The translations under genes and the position numbers were made by a program. From Rhodospirillales bacterium (GTDB lineage: Bacteria > Pseudomonadota > Alphaproteobacteria > Micavibrionales > Micavibrionaceae), in the NCBI GenBank assembly GCA_020638285.1, contig JACKIV010000001.1, positions 186,001 to 250,000 on the forward strand: a DNA stretch of 64,000 bases. The letters run 5' to 3'. The notes beneath the pieces are model-generated. The model made no database searches and was not told the origin of the DNA. It saw only the letters and a list, made by a program, of their open reading frames with translations. Positions 51,560 through 60,360 of this stretch are shown here, piece after piece; within the stretch, counting starts at the first letter, position 1; each line of letters begins with the position of its first letter.

Positions 51560-52250
51560 CGGGCGCGGGTGCATCCTGTACCGGATTCCAAACGATTTTT
51601 CCTTCCGGAGCAAGGCTGAACAGCGGGTAAAACGAATCGGTTCCGTGGACGTTCGACACGGTCGGCGCGCCTTTTTCCCAGATGAGTTTTTCCCCCTCGC
51701 GCGCGACATGGAGGGCAAAAATCCTGCGGGTTATGGGTTCATAGGGGAAGAACCGCCCATCCGCAATCACGGGGTCGGGCGCGCCCAGATCTTCGCGGGG
51801 GTTGAGGATAACAAAACCCCGTTTGACCTCAATCACACCGCGTTGATACCTCCTCGGGATTGTGCCCACGGAGGGGTAATAGATGACCTGAAAAACCCCC
51901 GAGGCCACGGTCAGTGCAGCAGTGCCTTCGGTCAATCGTGTTATCCATAGCCCTTCCATGCTTCGGGCCAGATCGGTCTGCGCGGCGCGTGCGGCGAGTT
52001 GTTCCGTCGTGGGCTGGCTTGCTTCCCAGACTCTCATCTGCTCCAGAAACGAGACGACATTCGGATCTTGCCCGGGCGCACGCGGCGGCGCAGAGCGGGA
52101 AGAAAGCAACATCCAGACCACACCCACAACACAGGCAATGCCAAAAAACAGAACAAGCGGGCCGATCAGCTCTGAAAACTTCAGCCGCAGCAATCGGCGA
52201 AGGTCAATCGACACAAAGGACGGGACGCGGGCCTTTTTCATGACCTCCAT
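51519..52250 (-). CDS. Uncharacterised membrane-anchored protein at the end of the secretion operon
   Basis: A 243-residue protein with a basic N-terminus, one membrane helix (about residues 30-50: PLVLFFGIACVVGVVWMLL) and a periplasmic domain of beta character (GVFQVIYYPSVGTIPRRYQR, FVILNPREDLG, FFPYEPITRRIFALHV). No family recognised. It ends in a Pro/Ser-rich tail. It starts 52 bases after the HlyD gene on the same strand, so it may be the last gene of the type I secretion operon. ATG 52250 is listed; ATG 52241, with GGAGG only two bases before it, is the alternative. Confidence 0.75.
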   Translation of the reverse strand: MEVMKKARVPSFVSIDLRRLLRLKFSELIGPLVLFFGIACVVGVVWMLLSSRSAPPRAPGQDPNVVSFLEQMRVWEASQPTTEQLAARAAQTDLARSMEGLWITRLTEGTAALTVASGVFQVIYYPSVGTIPRRYQRGVIEVKRGFVILNPREDLGAPDPVIADGRFFPYEPITRRIFALHVAREGEKLIWEKGAPTVSNVHGTDSFYPLFSLAPEGKIVWNPVQDAPAPVTTPQTDPSSSSD

Positions 52251-52302
52251 TATACAACGCCGCTGCCCGCGCCGGAACGAAAAACAGACCGGAGAGAAAA
52301 AA

Positions 52303-53724
52303 TCAGCGCTCGTGCATCGCCGTGTCGATGGTCTTGATAAAAGGCTTCAGGAGGTATTCCATCACGGTTTTATGCCCGGTGAGAATATCAACGCTCGCCA
52401 CCATGCCGGGGATGATGGGCAGGACTTCATTCTTGCGGCGCAGGCTGTTTTCATCGGTGCGGATGCGGACGCGATAGAAACTTTCGCCTTTTTCGTTTGT
52501 AATGGCATCGGGCGATATTTCCACAACTTCGCCTTTCAGACCGCCGTAAATCGAAAAATCATAGGCCGTGATTTTGACAACGGCTTTCTGGCCGGGATAC
52601 AAAAAGGCAATGTCGGCGGGGCGGATACGAGCCTCAACCAAAAGCTGGTCGTCCGTGGGCACAATTTCGATGATCGGGTCGCCCGGACGCACAACGCCGC
52701 CAACGGTTGTAACCTTGATATCCTTGATCGTGCCGTCGACGGGGGATTTGATGTCGTTGCGGGTCTTGCGGTCGCGCAGCCCCGAAAGAGATTCCCGGAT
52801 GGCGTTCATCTCGATCATTTTCGAGGACAACTCGGATTGCGCCTGCGCCCGCGCAGTGGTTTCGATATCCTTGATCCGGGCTTCGGCTTCTTCCACCGCC
52901 GACCGGGCGCGTGGCAGGGACGTCTTGACGCTGTTGAGTTCGGTCTGTTTTTCCTGAATGGTGCGGTCAAGCTCAAGTAATTCCATTCGGGGCGCCGATC
53001 CGCGCTCGACGAGGGGGGCAACCATGCTGCGCTGCTCACGCGCCAGTGCAATGACTCCGCCCAGATCCCGGCTGCGGGTCGTCATTTCGCTGACTTCCTG
53101 CTTGCGCTGGTCGCGCTGCTGCTCCAGAATACGAAGCTGACCCTCTATTTTTTCACGGTTGGCGCGGAAGGCATTGAGTTCCTCGGTGACGCTTTCCGGA
53201 GCGCCCTTTATGACGTTTTCCGGAAATTCAACCGATTCGCGTCCCTCGGCTTCGGCCTGAAGCCGCGTCACGGCGGCGAGCAAACCCAGATATCGCGCCT
53301 GATTGGTCCCGAGATTCGAGGAGGCCTCAATATCGCGGAGTTGAACAAGAGACTGCCCGGCCTTGACCGAATCGCCTTCGCGGACAAAAAATTCGTCGAT
53401 GATTCCGCCTTCAAGGCTCTGGAGAATCTGGACCTCGCTTGAGGGGATGATTCGTCCATCGCCTCGCGTGGTTTCATCCAGCGTGGCAAAAGACGCCCAG
53501 AGGAGGAAAAAAACGCAGAAAGCGGCAATGGACAACAACAAGGCATGGCGCGAGAACGGAAGTTCCTCGTCAATTTGAAGGATGCGTTCGGCATGGGCTC
53601 CGGCCAGACCGATTTTTTCCTTCACCCACGCCCGGCGCATCTGCGCCCATTCGATTTCATTGTTGATGTCGAAGTCGCCAGAAGACGCGGGACGTGCAGA
53701 GGCACTTTTACCACTATTTTTCAT
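52303..53724 (-). CDS. HlyD-family type I secretion adaptor, second set
   Basis: Adaptor of 473 residues for the second type I exporter. The membrane helix is near residues 60-80 (LLLSIAAFCVFFLLWASF). The first lipoyl half is LQSLEGGIIDEFFVREGDSV, followed by long coiled coils at about 140-320. The second lipoyl half is IKSPVDGTIKDIKVTTVGGV, then the C-terminal beta domain ends ILTGHKTVMEYLLKPFIKTI. The same architecture occurs in the paralogue at 22.2 kb. The start overlaps the stop of the AT-rich upstream gene (ATGA, 53721-53724), which binds that unusual gene into the operon. Confidence 0.94.
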   Translation of the reverse strand: MKNSGKSASARPASSGDFDINNEIEWAQMRRAWVKEKIGLAGAHAERILQIDEELPFSRHALLLSIAAFCVFFLLWASFATLDETTRGDGRIIPSSEVQILQSLEGGIIDEFFVREGDSVKAGQSLVQLRDIEASSNLGTNQARYLGLLAAVTRLQAEAEGRESVEFPENVIKGAPESVTEELNAFRANREKIEGQLRILEQQRDQRKQEVSEMTTRSRDLGGVIALAREQRSMVAPLVERGSAPRMELLELDRTIQEKQTELNSVKTSLPRARSAVEEAEARIKDIETTARAQAQSELSSKMIEMNAIRESLSGLRDRKTRNDIKSPVDGTIKDIKVTTVGGVVRPGDPIIEIVPTDDQLLVEARIRPADIAFLYPGQKAVVKITAYDFSIYGGLKGEVVEISPDAITNEKGESFYRVRIRTDENSLRRKNEVLPIIPGMVASVDILTGHKTVMEYLLKPFIKTIDTAMHER

Positions 53725-54923
53725 TGGCGTATACCCGCATTTTCTATGCCATTAATTTTATATGGAATTTTCAGGCTGTTTTCTTCGTTGTATAGTAACT
53801 TTTCTTCCCGTTTATCCCGAGCCCCTCCCCAAAAAAAGCCTTCACGGAAAAGAAAAGGTTTTCCTGTGAGGGGATCAAAATAATCTTTCGGCAAGGTCGC
53901 CAGAAAACTCGGCATGTCTTTTTCAGAAATTCTCTTTTCTCTGGCTATAAGATACACACGTATCAATGCACTTAGCTGTCTATAACGCTCTGCAGTATTC
54001 TGAAGGAATTCAAAGTTATCTTTCAAGGATTCTTTGCAGAAAGCAGTCGTAGTTTCATCTCCTTCTTCAGGAAAAGAATCAGTGTTCCTTGATAAGTCTA
54101 TTTTTTCTGCAAGGGAAAACATTGCATTATCACTTACGAAAGGTGACTCTCCTCGAGCCTTGTGAAGTTCTCTGCAAAAATAAACGCTTTCTGCCAATAG
54201 AATATTTATCGGGGTGTTTCTGGTGTCGACAGAATCAAAATAGGATCTGATTTTCTGAATTTCGCCAGTCGATAGATTTATATGATGGATCAATGAAAGG
54301 AAGATGGATGTCTGTGAAGACAATTCATCATAATTAAGAACTTTATTCAAATAAATATCATCCGCAAAGGCGTATTTTTGGATGCCTTCTTTAACTTCCA
54401 AGTACGTTTCCAACAAATCCTTGATGTTATGATAGTCTGTGGATATTGATTCTATTATTTTGTATGTAGAAACATCATGAACGATCGTATCATGATCATA
54501 GGGTGGTTTATTTAACAGATCAATGCCATCTTTTTTGTAGAAATCCACTATGTTTATAAGTGCTTTTTCTAGGCTCTGTGCTGTATCGTGAGATCGAGAA
54601 TGGCAAGCCTTTGCATTTTCCCATTGATGTTTTACGTTTTCGTTTAGGTTAATTTTTTCTAGGCACTCGTTTAGAACGCCTATTTCTTCGATATATGTGT
54701 CTTTTTTTGAAGGGGAAAATCCATTGTTTGGGAGGAAAAGATCTTTTCCAAAGTCTGTTTCCCATTTCTCTTGGAGTTTTTGAACTTTTGGAATCTGGGA
54801 TTCAATTCTCGCCCTAAATTCATCACTCCCACCATCTCCTGTTTCCAAGGCGTACGCAGATTTGAATATAAGAAGAAAAAACAGAATTTTTAGGGGCGCT
54901 AACGAAGAAAAAAGGTTAGACAT
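53721..54923 (-). CDS. AT-rich secreted protein of unknown function inside the secretion operon
   Basis: A 400-residue protein with a signal peptide (SLAPLKILFFLLIFKSAYA, cleavage before LETGD). The mature part is mostly helical and charged. The only familiar piece is at the C-terminus, FDPLTGKPFLFREG, which resembles the DPFTGKPL(x)Y motif found in various uncharacterised exported proteins. Three or four cysteines occur in the middle. ATG 54923 overlaps the ABC gene end by 8 bases, and the stop overlaps the hlyD start, so it is coupled on both sides. Codon use is far more AT-rich than in the flanking genes, pointing to acquisition. It may be an accessory of adhesin export; no function can be assigned. 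Confidence 0.85.
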   Translation of the reverse strand: MSNLFSSLAPLKILFFLLIFKSAYALETGDGGSDEFRARIESQIPKVQKLQEKWETDFGKDLFLPNNGFSPSKKDTYIEEIGVLNECLEKINLNENVKHQWENAKACHSRSHDTAQSLEKALINIVDFYKKDGIDLLNKPPYDHDTIVHDVSTYKIIESISTDYHNIKDLLETYLEVKEGIQKYAFADDIYLNKVLNYDELSSQTSIFLSLIHHINLSTGEIQKIRSYFDSVDTRNTPINILLAESVYFCRELHKARGESPFVSDNAMFSLAEKIDLSRNTDSFPEEGDETTTAFCKESLKDNFEFLQNTAERYRQLSALIRVYLIAREKRISEKDMPSFLATLPKDYFDPLTGKPFLFREGFFWGGARDKREEKLLYNEENSLKIPYKINGIENAGIRQ

Positions 54924-57297
54924 CGGTTGCCTCCGCCTGCGTGCCGAACTGACGCGCCTGAAGTTTGGCGATGACATCGTCTTTGGGGCCAAAGGTGACA
55001 ATCCGCCCCCGGTCGATGAGAATGAGTTTGTCCACGAGGGACAGCATCGCGCCTTTGTGTGTGATGACAAGCGTGGTCCGGTCCTGCGTCAGAACGTGCA
55101 AACGTTTGCGCAGACGGTTTTCAGAGGCCGGGTCCATCGACGCCGTCGGCTCGTCCAGAATGAGAACCGAAGGATCATACAGCAACGACCGGGCCACGGC
55201 GACGGATTGTCTCTGTCCGCCGGACAGGGCGTCGCCCCGCTCGCCAACCTGAGTATCCAGCCCGGCCTGGGACTCGCGCAGGAATTCCATGACCCCGGCC
55301 ATTTCGGCGGCGCGCAGGACCGCCCGCTCGGGCGCCATTTCATGGCCCATGGTGATGTTTTCGCGCACGGATCCGAAAAACAATTGCGGGCTTTGCTGAA
55401 CCGCGCCGATATTCCGCCGCAGGTCGCCGGGGTCGATCTGGCGCACGTCCGTTCCGTCCAGAAGCACCGCGCCGCTCGTCGGCTGGTACAAATTGAGCAA
55501 AAGCCGCTCAATGGTGGTCTTGCCCGATCCGACCGCGCCGATGATGCCGATATGTTCGCCGGGTTCGACCACGAAACTGACATGGTTGAGCGCTGGAACT
55601 GTCTGGCCGGGATAATGGAACACCACATCCCGGAACTCAATCCGCCCGGCCACGGACGGCAGGGAGATAAAATGCTTTCCGGCAGGACGCTCGACCGGCT
55701 TTTTCATCAGGGTGTCAAGCTGTTTCAAGGCCTGGCGCGACTGGTTGAACCGGGTCATCAGGGCGGCAACCTGAGACAGGGGCGCCATGGCGCGTCCCAC
55801 CAGAATGACGCAGGCCACAAGGGCGCCTTGCGTCAGTTGCGCCTCGCCGATCATGATCGCACCCACGATGACGACGACAACGGTGGTCAGCTGCTGGATG
55901 AACATGGCCCAGTTCAGGCCGAAAGAAGAAATCCGGCGGGACTTCATTCCGGTTCGCGAAGATTTCTCGGTCAGTTCTTCCCAATTGCGTTGGACCGGAC
56001 TTTCTGCGGCCTGAACCTTGATCGTCTCAAGTCCTGTGATGGATTCAAAAAGAAGCGCGTTTTTCAGGGCGCTTTCGTTCATGGATTCCTTGACAACGCG
56101 CTCCAGAGGCTTTTGCAGGATCAGGCCCATTCCGACCACAAGCGGAATTGCCGCCAGAGGCACAAAAGCCACGGGTCCGCCGATGATCCCGATAATGATG
56201 ATGAACAACAGCGAAAAAGGCAGGTCGATCAATGCCGCCATCGTGGCCGAGGTGAAAAAGTCCCGCAAACCCTCGAACTCGCGCATGTTGCTGGCCAGAA
56301 CGCCCGCGCTTTGCGGACGGCCCCCCATGGTCATGCCCAGAATCTGTTCAAACAGCATGGCAGAGATTTTGACGTCCGCCTTTTTTCCGGCATAGTCCAG
56401 AAAATGAGCGCGGAGGTTTTTTATAATAAAATCAAAAATGTAGACGACGGCGACTCCAACGGATAAAACCCATAGCGTGCCATAGGCTGCGTTGGGCACC
56501 ACCCGGTCATAGACGTTCATGATGTACAGGGAACTGGCCAGCGCGAACATATTAATGACGAACGCCGCCAGAATCACCTCGCCATAGACGGACCTGTTCT
56601 CCCATAGGCTTGCCCAGAACCAGTCGCGGGCATTGTCAATCTCCGCCGGTCCTGCGCGATCGTCCGTCCGGGCAAGAGGGCGGATGAAAAAAGCATACCC
56701 CGTATAAAGGGTCCGAAATGCCTCCAGTGTGAGATCCTGCCGTTCGTCCGCCGTTTCGGGGAACTGGACACGGAACAGCGTCTCCGGGTGGATCTCGACG
56801 GATTTCCCGGCCTTTCTCGGCGGAGTGCGTGATGGAGAGATAACATCCCATAGAATGCAGGCCTGACCCTTTTCAAGGACCAGAACGCAAGGAAGATTGG
56901 GCGCTATGGCAAGAGATTCAAGGCTGCGATCGGCCAGACGGGCATGGAGTTGGACCCGCTCCGCCGCCCGGATGAACAATGTCGGGGTGATGCCGCGCCG
57001 CGCGATGGGAAGCCCTGCCGTCAGGGACTCATAGCTGCACCGCCGCCCGTAATGTGCAGCCATAATTCGGAGCGTATCCACCAGAGGCGATCGAATCGCC
57101 ACCCGGTCGGCCTCAAGAGGCCAGCCTTCGGGAACATCGCTGTTTTGCGCCTGAGGAGAAGCGGTTTCCACCGGTTCCATTGGATCGCGTCCCGGATTGG
57201 CGATCCGTTCGAAATCGCTGCGCCGATCCGAACCCGCCGAAGGGCGAATCGGGGAGGGCGCAGCGGAATCGTTTCCGGGAGGAGTCTGATCGGTCAC
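54916..57297 (-). CDS. Type I secretion ABC transporter (LapB/RTX type), second set
   Basis: Exporter ATPase of 793 residues. A disordered Pro/Ser-rich N-terminal extension of about 60 residues precedes the C39-like domain (TLRIMAAHYGRRCSYESL), which has no clear peptidase triad. Membrane helices start near VINMFALASSLYIMNVYDRV. The ATPase has Walker A GAVGSGKTT, signature LSGGQRQSVAVARS and Walker B LILDEPTASMD. It has a GTG start 35 bases after the tolC stop. It is paralogous to the exporter at 20-22 kb, and the neighbouring giant repeat protein is the obvious substrate. Confidence 0.93.
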   Translation of the reverse strand: MTDQTPPGNDSAAPSPIRPSAGSDRRSDFERIANPGRDPMEPVETASPQAQNSDVPEGWPLEADRVAIRSPLVDTLRIMAAHYGRRCSYESLTAGLPIARRGITPTLFIRAAERVQLHARLADRSLESLAIAPNLPCVLVLEKGQACILWDVISPSRTPPRKAGKSVEIHPETLFRVQFPETADERQDLTLEAFRTLYTGYAFFIRPLARTDDRAGPAEIDNARDWFWASLWENRSVYGEVILAAFVINMFALASSLYIMNVYDRVVPNAAYGTLWVLSVGVAVVYIFDFIIKNLRAHFLDYAGKKADVKISAMLFEQILGMTMGGRPQSAGVLASNMREFEGLRDFFTSATMAALIDLPFSLLFIIIIGIIGGPVAFVPLAAIPLVVGMGLILQKPLERVVKESMNESALKNALLFESITGLETIKVQAAESPVQRNWEELTEKSSRTGMKSRRISSFGLNWAMFIQQLTTVVVVIVGAIMIGEAQLTQGALVACVILVGRAMAPLSQVAALMTRFNQSRQALKQLDTLMKKPVERPAGKHFISLPSVAGRIEFRDVVFHYPGQTVPALNHVSFVVEPGEHIGIIGAVGSGKTTIERLLLNLYQPTSGAVLLDGTDVRQIDPGDLRRNIGAVQQSPQLFFGSVRENITMGHEMAPERAVLRAAEMAGVMEFLRESQAGLDTQVGERGDALSGGQRQSVAVARSLLYDPSVLILDEPTASMDPASENRLRKRLHVLTQDRTTLVITHKGAMLSLVDKLILIDRGRIVTFGPKDDVIAKLQARQFGTQAEATDV

Positions 57298-57332
57298 GCG
57301 AAAACCCAGTCTTATTTAAGGAACGCTACCGA

Positions 57333-58706
57333 TTACATTTTTTTCGGGTCGCTCTCGCGGGGATAGTCAATCCCCAGTGTCGGGAACAGGTCACCCTTGA
57401 GGGCAACAATTCTGTAGGCCGCGAGCATTTCCAGATACCTGGAATTTACCAGATTGCTCTGTGAGACAAACAGCTCGTTTTGAGCGTCCAGAACGTCCAG
57501 CAAGGTCCGGCGGTCCAGATTGAACTGGTCGCGATAGGCTTTAACGACCTCGATATTGGCGTTGGTCTGGTCTGAGAACTCGCGGGCACGCTCACGGGAG
57601 GACACCATGCGCGCCCATGTTCGACGGACATCGTCCTCAAGCGCACGCGCGGCCTTGTCGCGGTTTTCCTTGGCCTGCTGTTCGCGATGAATGAACTCCC
57701 GCGCCCGGGCCACATCCGCCCCCCCGCGATACAGATTCCAGTTGGCAACCACAAGCCCGGAAGCCGAGGTGTCGCGCCCCTCCACGCCACCCAGATCGTG
57801 TCCGGTGCGGGCATTGAGCTGGAGATCGACCTGCGGATACAGGGTTGACTGGGTGCCTTCAAATTCAGCATGCGCAACGCGGATATCCGATTCGTAAATA
57901 TCGAGCGTCGGGCTGCGCGTTACAGCTGCCTTGACTTCTTCCTCCAGATTGGGCGCCAGAGCTTTTTTCGGGGCCACGGGCGGATAAAGATTTGCCGGGG
58001 GGTCGCCTACGGTCTTGATATAGGAGGATTCCGCAGCGCGCAGGGCTTCCCGGATGCTGGATTCCTGAGACCGCGAAGACGCCAGACGTGCGCGGGCTTG
58101 TTCCAGATCGGCCTGAGTCGACCGTCCGGCCTTCACACCGTCTTGAATCTGGGCCAGAATGTTCAGGTGATCCGTGATGTTTTGTTGAGAAATTCCAAGG
58201 AGTTCGCGTTGACGCAGAACTTCCAGATAGGACTCAACGACCGAAAGGCCAACGAGTTCAGCCGCTTCGCGGACCCGGTGGGCAGACGATTGAACACGGG
58301 CCTTTTGGCGGATGTTCTCAAACTGAGAGTCCCACCCGTCGAACAGCATCTGGGTCAGGGTAATCCCCGCCTCATAACGCCACATGTTTTCCGTATCATC
58401 CCCGCCTGTGGCCGCGCCGCGCGCCCGTGTGCCCGGATCGTCGCTGTACTCATATCCCGTGTCGCCCCGGAAATCGATGGAAGGCAGGTAAAGCCCCTGC
58501 GCCTGACGAAGTTCCTCGTCTGTCGCCCGGCGGCTGCTGGCGACAATGCCATATTCCGGGTTCGTCGCAACGCCTACGGCCACGGCATCCCGCAACGTCA
58601 TAGTTTTCCCGCTACCTTCTGCCGCAAAGGCTCCGGCAGACAGGGAAACGAGAACAGCCGCCGATGCGGCCAGACAAAGACGGCGGAGGGTTTTGCTGGA
58701 TATCAC
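57333..58706 (-). CDS. TolC-family outer membrane channel, second set
   Basis: Outer membrane duct of 457 residues. The signal peptide is LCLAASAAVLVSLSAGAFA (cleavage before AEG). The two OEP repeats begin LRDAVAVGVATNPEYGIVAS and VKAAVTRSPTLDIYESDIRV. The GxxT...YE(F/L)-type ending is replaced by NSRYLEMLAAYRIVALKGDL. It starts with GTG, and GAGGA lies 9 bases upstream. It is encoded between the giant adhesin-like gene and the ABC exporter, completing a three-part type I system with the HlyD protein further down. Confidence 0.94.
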   Translation of the reverse strand: MISSKTLRRLCLAASAAVLVSLSAGAFAAEGSGKTMTLRDAVAVGVATNPEYGIVASSRRATDEELRQAQGLYLPSIDFRGDTGYEYSDDPGTRARGAATGGDDTENMWRYEAGITLTQMLFDGWDSQFENIRQKARVQSSAHRVREAAELVGLSVVESYLEVLRQRELLGISQQNITDHLNILAQIQDGVKAGRSTQADLEQARARLASSRSQESSIREALRAAESSYIKTVGDPPANLYPPVAPKKALAPNLEEEVKAAVTRSPTLDIYESDIRVAHAEFEGTQSTLYPQVDLQLNARTGHDLGGVEGRDTSASGLVVANWNLYRGGADVARAREFIHREQQAKENRDKAARALEDDVRRTWARMVSSRERAREFSDQTNANIEVVKAYRDQFNLDRRTLLDVLDAQNELFVSQSNLVNSRYLEMLAAYRIVALKGDLFPTLGIDYPRESDPKKM

Positions 58707-58832
58707 GGTTTCAGATCCTCACATTGGTTTCAAGTACAAAACTAGGGAAAACGGACGACTGAAAATTTTGCCGTTCCTCCTCATGTATGAACGCTTTTTG
58801 CCTTTCGCGCAAGGACTTCCATAATCCGATTT

Positions 58833-59975
58833 TCAGGCGACGACGCCCGTTGTATGCAAAAGGTCCAGATCGGGAAAGTCCAGAATGTTCCCATTCACGT
58901 TCATGTTGCTATTGCTATTGTTGTTTGTGTTGGCCGCCGTGTTCTGGATACTGCCATAAACAAAATCGTTGATGGCGTCCGAAAGGGCACCGGGTTGATG
59001 TAACACATCCGACAGAGCAATGGGTGAACCCGGCGGCGGTGTGCCGGGATCCGAAGATGAGTGCAGCGGCAGGAAAAGATCGTCCGCTCCCGTGTACAGG
59101 ATGTTGTTTTCGCTAGCGGTCGTGGTTGTACTGGTACTGGTGCTCGTGCTATTGCTGTTTTCGTTTATACTCACATTTGTATTCGTATTGGTGTTCACGT
59201 TGATGTTGATGTTCGTATTGGTGTCCGAGTGGGCTGCCAGATTGAAGGTCAGCGTCCCCGCCGTGTGCGCCGCATTGTCGGTATAGTCCACTTCTACGCC
59301 GCTCAAATGAGTCTCGCCCGACCATGCCGTGATGGTAAGGGTCTGGTAGATGGGGGTGGATTGAAGGGGAACGTAGATCTTCAGTCCCACGAGTTGATCT
59401 TGCGAGAGCTGCCATGTTCCATCGGGCATGTGCGTTCCCGCCGAGAGACTCCATGTAGAGGGCATGTTGGATATGACAATCTTTGTGATGCTTTCCGATC
59501 CGTCCGTGTCCGTTACGCCGGCCTGAATGTTGAGCGCAAAGCGGGCCACGCCTGCGCTCGTTCCCAGATAACCATCGCAATCCACAGACAGGGCCGGGAG
59601 ATCCGCTACGGCGTCTGTAATAATATGGAAATTATCAAGGCTTTCGGCGTGCGTGGACGTCACAGGCTCAAAGGCGCTGGCTGTGGCTTTGAGGCCGGAG
59701 AGGTCTGCGTCGGAATTGGCTGGAGGGGCAAACGTCAGTCCTCCGTTGTAGTTCGTTCCTGGGGGCAGGGTGATGGTCCATGTTCCGGTGGCTGGTGTGT
59801 AGGTGCCATTCGCATTGGTGATCGTCCATGTGGGGGAAATTCCCGTGACGGTGACGGTCAGGATTTCGTCGCCTGACCCGCCCGCGCCCAGTGCGGCCTT
59901 GATCGGCACGAAGATAGAGCCGTCTTCCTTGACGACGATGCTTTCGACGCCGTTATTGACAGAGATTGTGGGCGG
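58833..59975 (-). CDS. C-terminal fragment of the giant type I secreted adhesin-like protein (after frameshift)
   Basis: About 380 residues in the frame that continues the giant protein after an extra base at 59976. It begins PPTISVNNGVESIVVKEDGS, exactly as in the intact repeat copy upstream, and carries one more repeat of each module type. It then runs into an Asn/Thr/Ser-rich low-complexity stretch and a second Asn-rich stretch. It ends DFPDLDLLHTTGVVA, resembling C-terminal signals of large type I substrates. ENNILYTGADDLFLPLHSSS is the last folded-looking part. Without this part the upstream product would lack its secretion signal. It cannot be an independent gene: no ribosome site or proper start exists. 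Confidence 0.85.
   Translation of the reverse strand, partial: PPTISVNNGVESIVVKEDGSIFVPIKAALGAGGSGDEILTVTVTGISPTWTITNANGTYTPATGTWTITLPPGTNYNGGLTFAPPANSDADLSGLKATASAFEPVTSTHAESLDNFHIITDAVADLPALSVDCDGYLGTSAGVARFALNIQAGVTDTDGSESITKIVISNMPSTWSLSAGTHMPDGTWQLSQDQLVGLKIYVPLQSTPIYQTLTITAWSGETHLSGVEVDYTDNAAHTAGTLTFNLAAHSDTNTNININVNTNTNTNVSINENSNSTSTSTSTTTTASENNILYTGADDLFLPLHSSSDPGTPPPGSPIALSDVLHQPGALSDAINDFVYGSIQNTAANTNNNSNSNMNVNGNILDFPDLDLLHTTGVVA
59103..59229 (-). repeat. Asn/Thr/Ser low-complexity tract near the adhesin C-terminus
   Basis: Encodes a run such as DTNTNININVNTNTNTNV followed by SINENSNSTSTSTSTTTT. At DNA level it is a degenerate array of GTN/TTN-type triplets on the plus strand. A shorter relative (NTNNNSNSNMNVNGN) lies at 58886-58935. 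These are likely flexible spacers before the C-terminal secretion signal. Confidence 0.85.
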
Positions 59976-60360
59976 CGTTGGCTACGGGTTTCCACGTCAG
60001 GCAGAACGGGTCTGAGGCCTGCGCGGCGTTGTCCGAAAGATCGAACTCCACGCCCGAGAGATGTGTTTCTCCTGAAAATGCTGTGACGTTCAAATCCAGC
60101 TTTCCGACATAGGACGCCGGAGGTGTGATGGTCAGTCCGGCGATCTGCGCCGGGGTGAAGCTCCACACACCGCCGCCCAGATTCAAGCCGTGGTTGAAAA
60201 CAAATCCGGAAGGCACGCCGGAGATTTTATATCCGGTGATGGACTCGGAGCCGTCCGTGTCGGTGACCGCGCCGCCGATGACGACGTTCAGGGCCGTTCC
60301 ACGGTTTCCGGTGGCGTCTTCGCCGTGAACCGTCGGCGCATCCGCCACAGCATCGGTGAT
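59663..60360 (-). repeat. Internal duplication in the adhesin gene, copy 2
   Basis: A 698-base segment nearly identical to 62589-63285. Differences are about ten scattered substitutions, largely synonymous transitions, plus the extra C at 59976. It encodes one B-type plus one A-type module. Confidence 0.93.

Noticed and set aside
54862..56466. A 534-codon plus-strand frame opposite the second ABC exporter gene
   Set aside because: Antisense shadow; the minus strand encodes complete Walker and signature motifs.
58833..59909. The C-terminal adhesin fragment as an independent gene starting at 59909
   Set aside because: The start is a Val codon inside a repeat with no ribosome site, and the upstream bases continue the same repeat in frame back to the one-base insertion.
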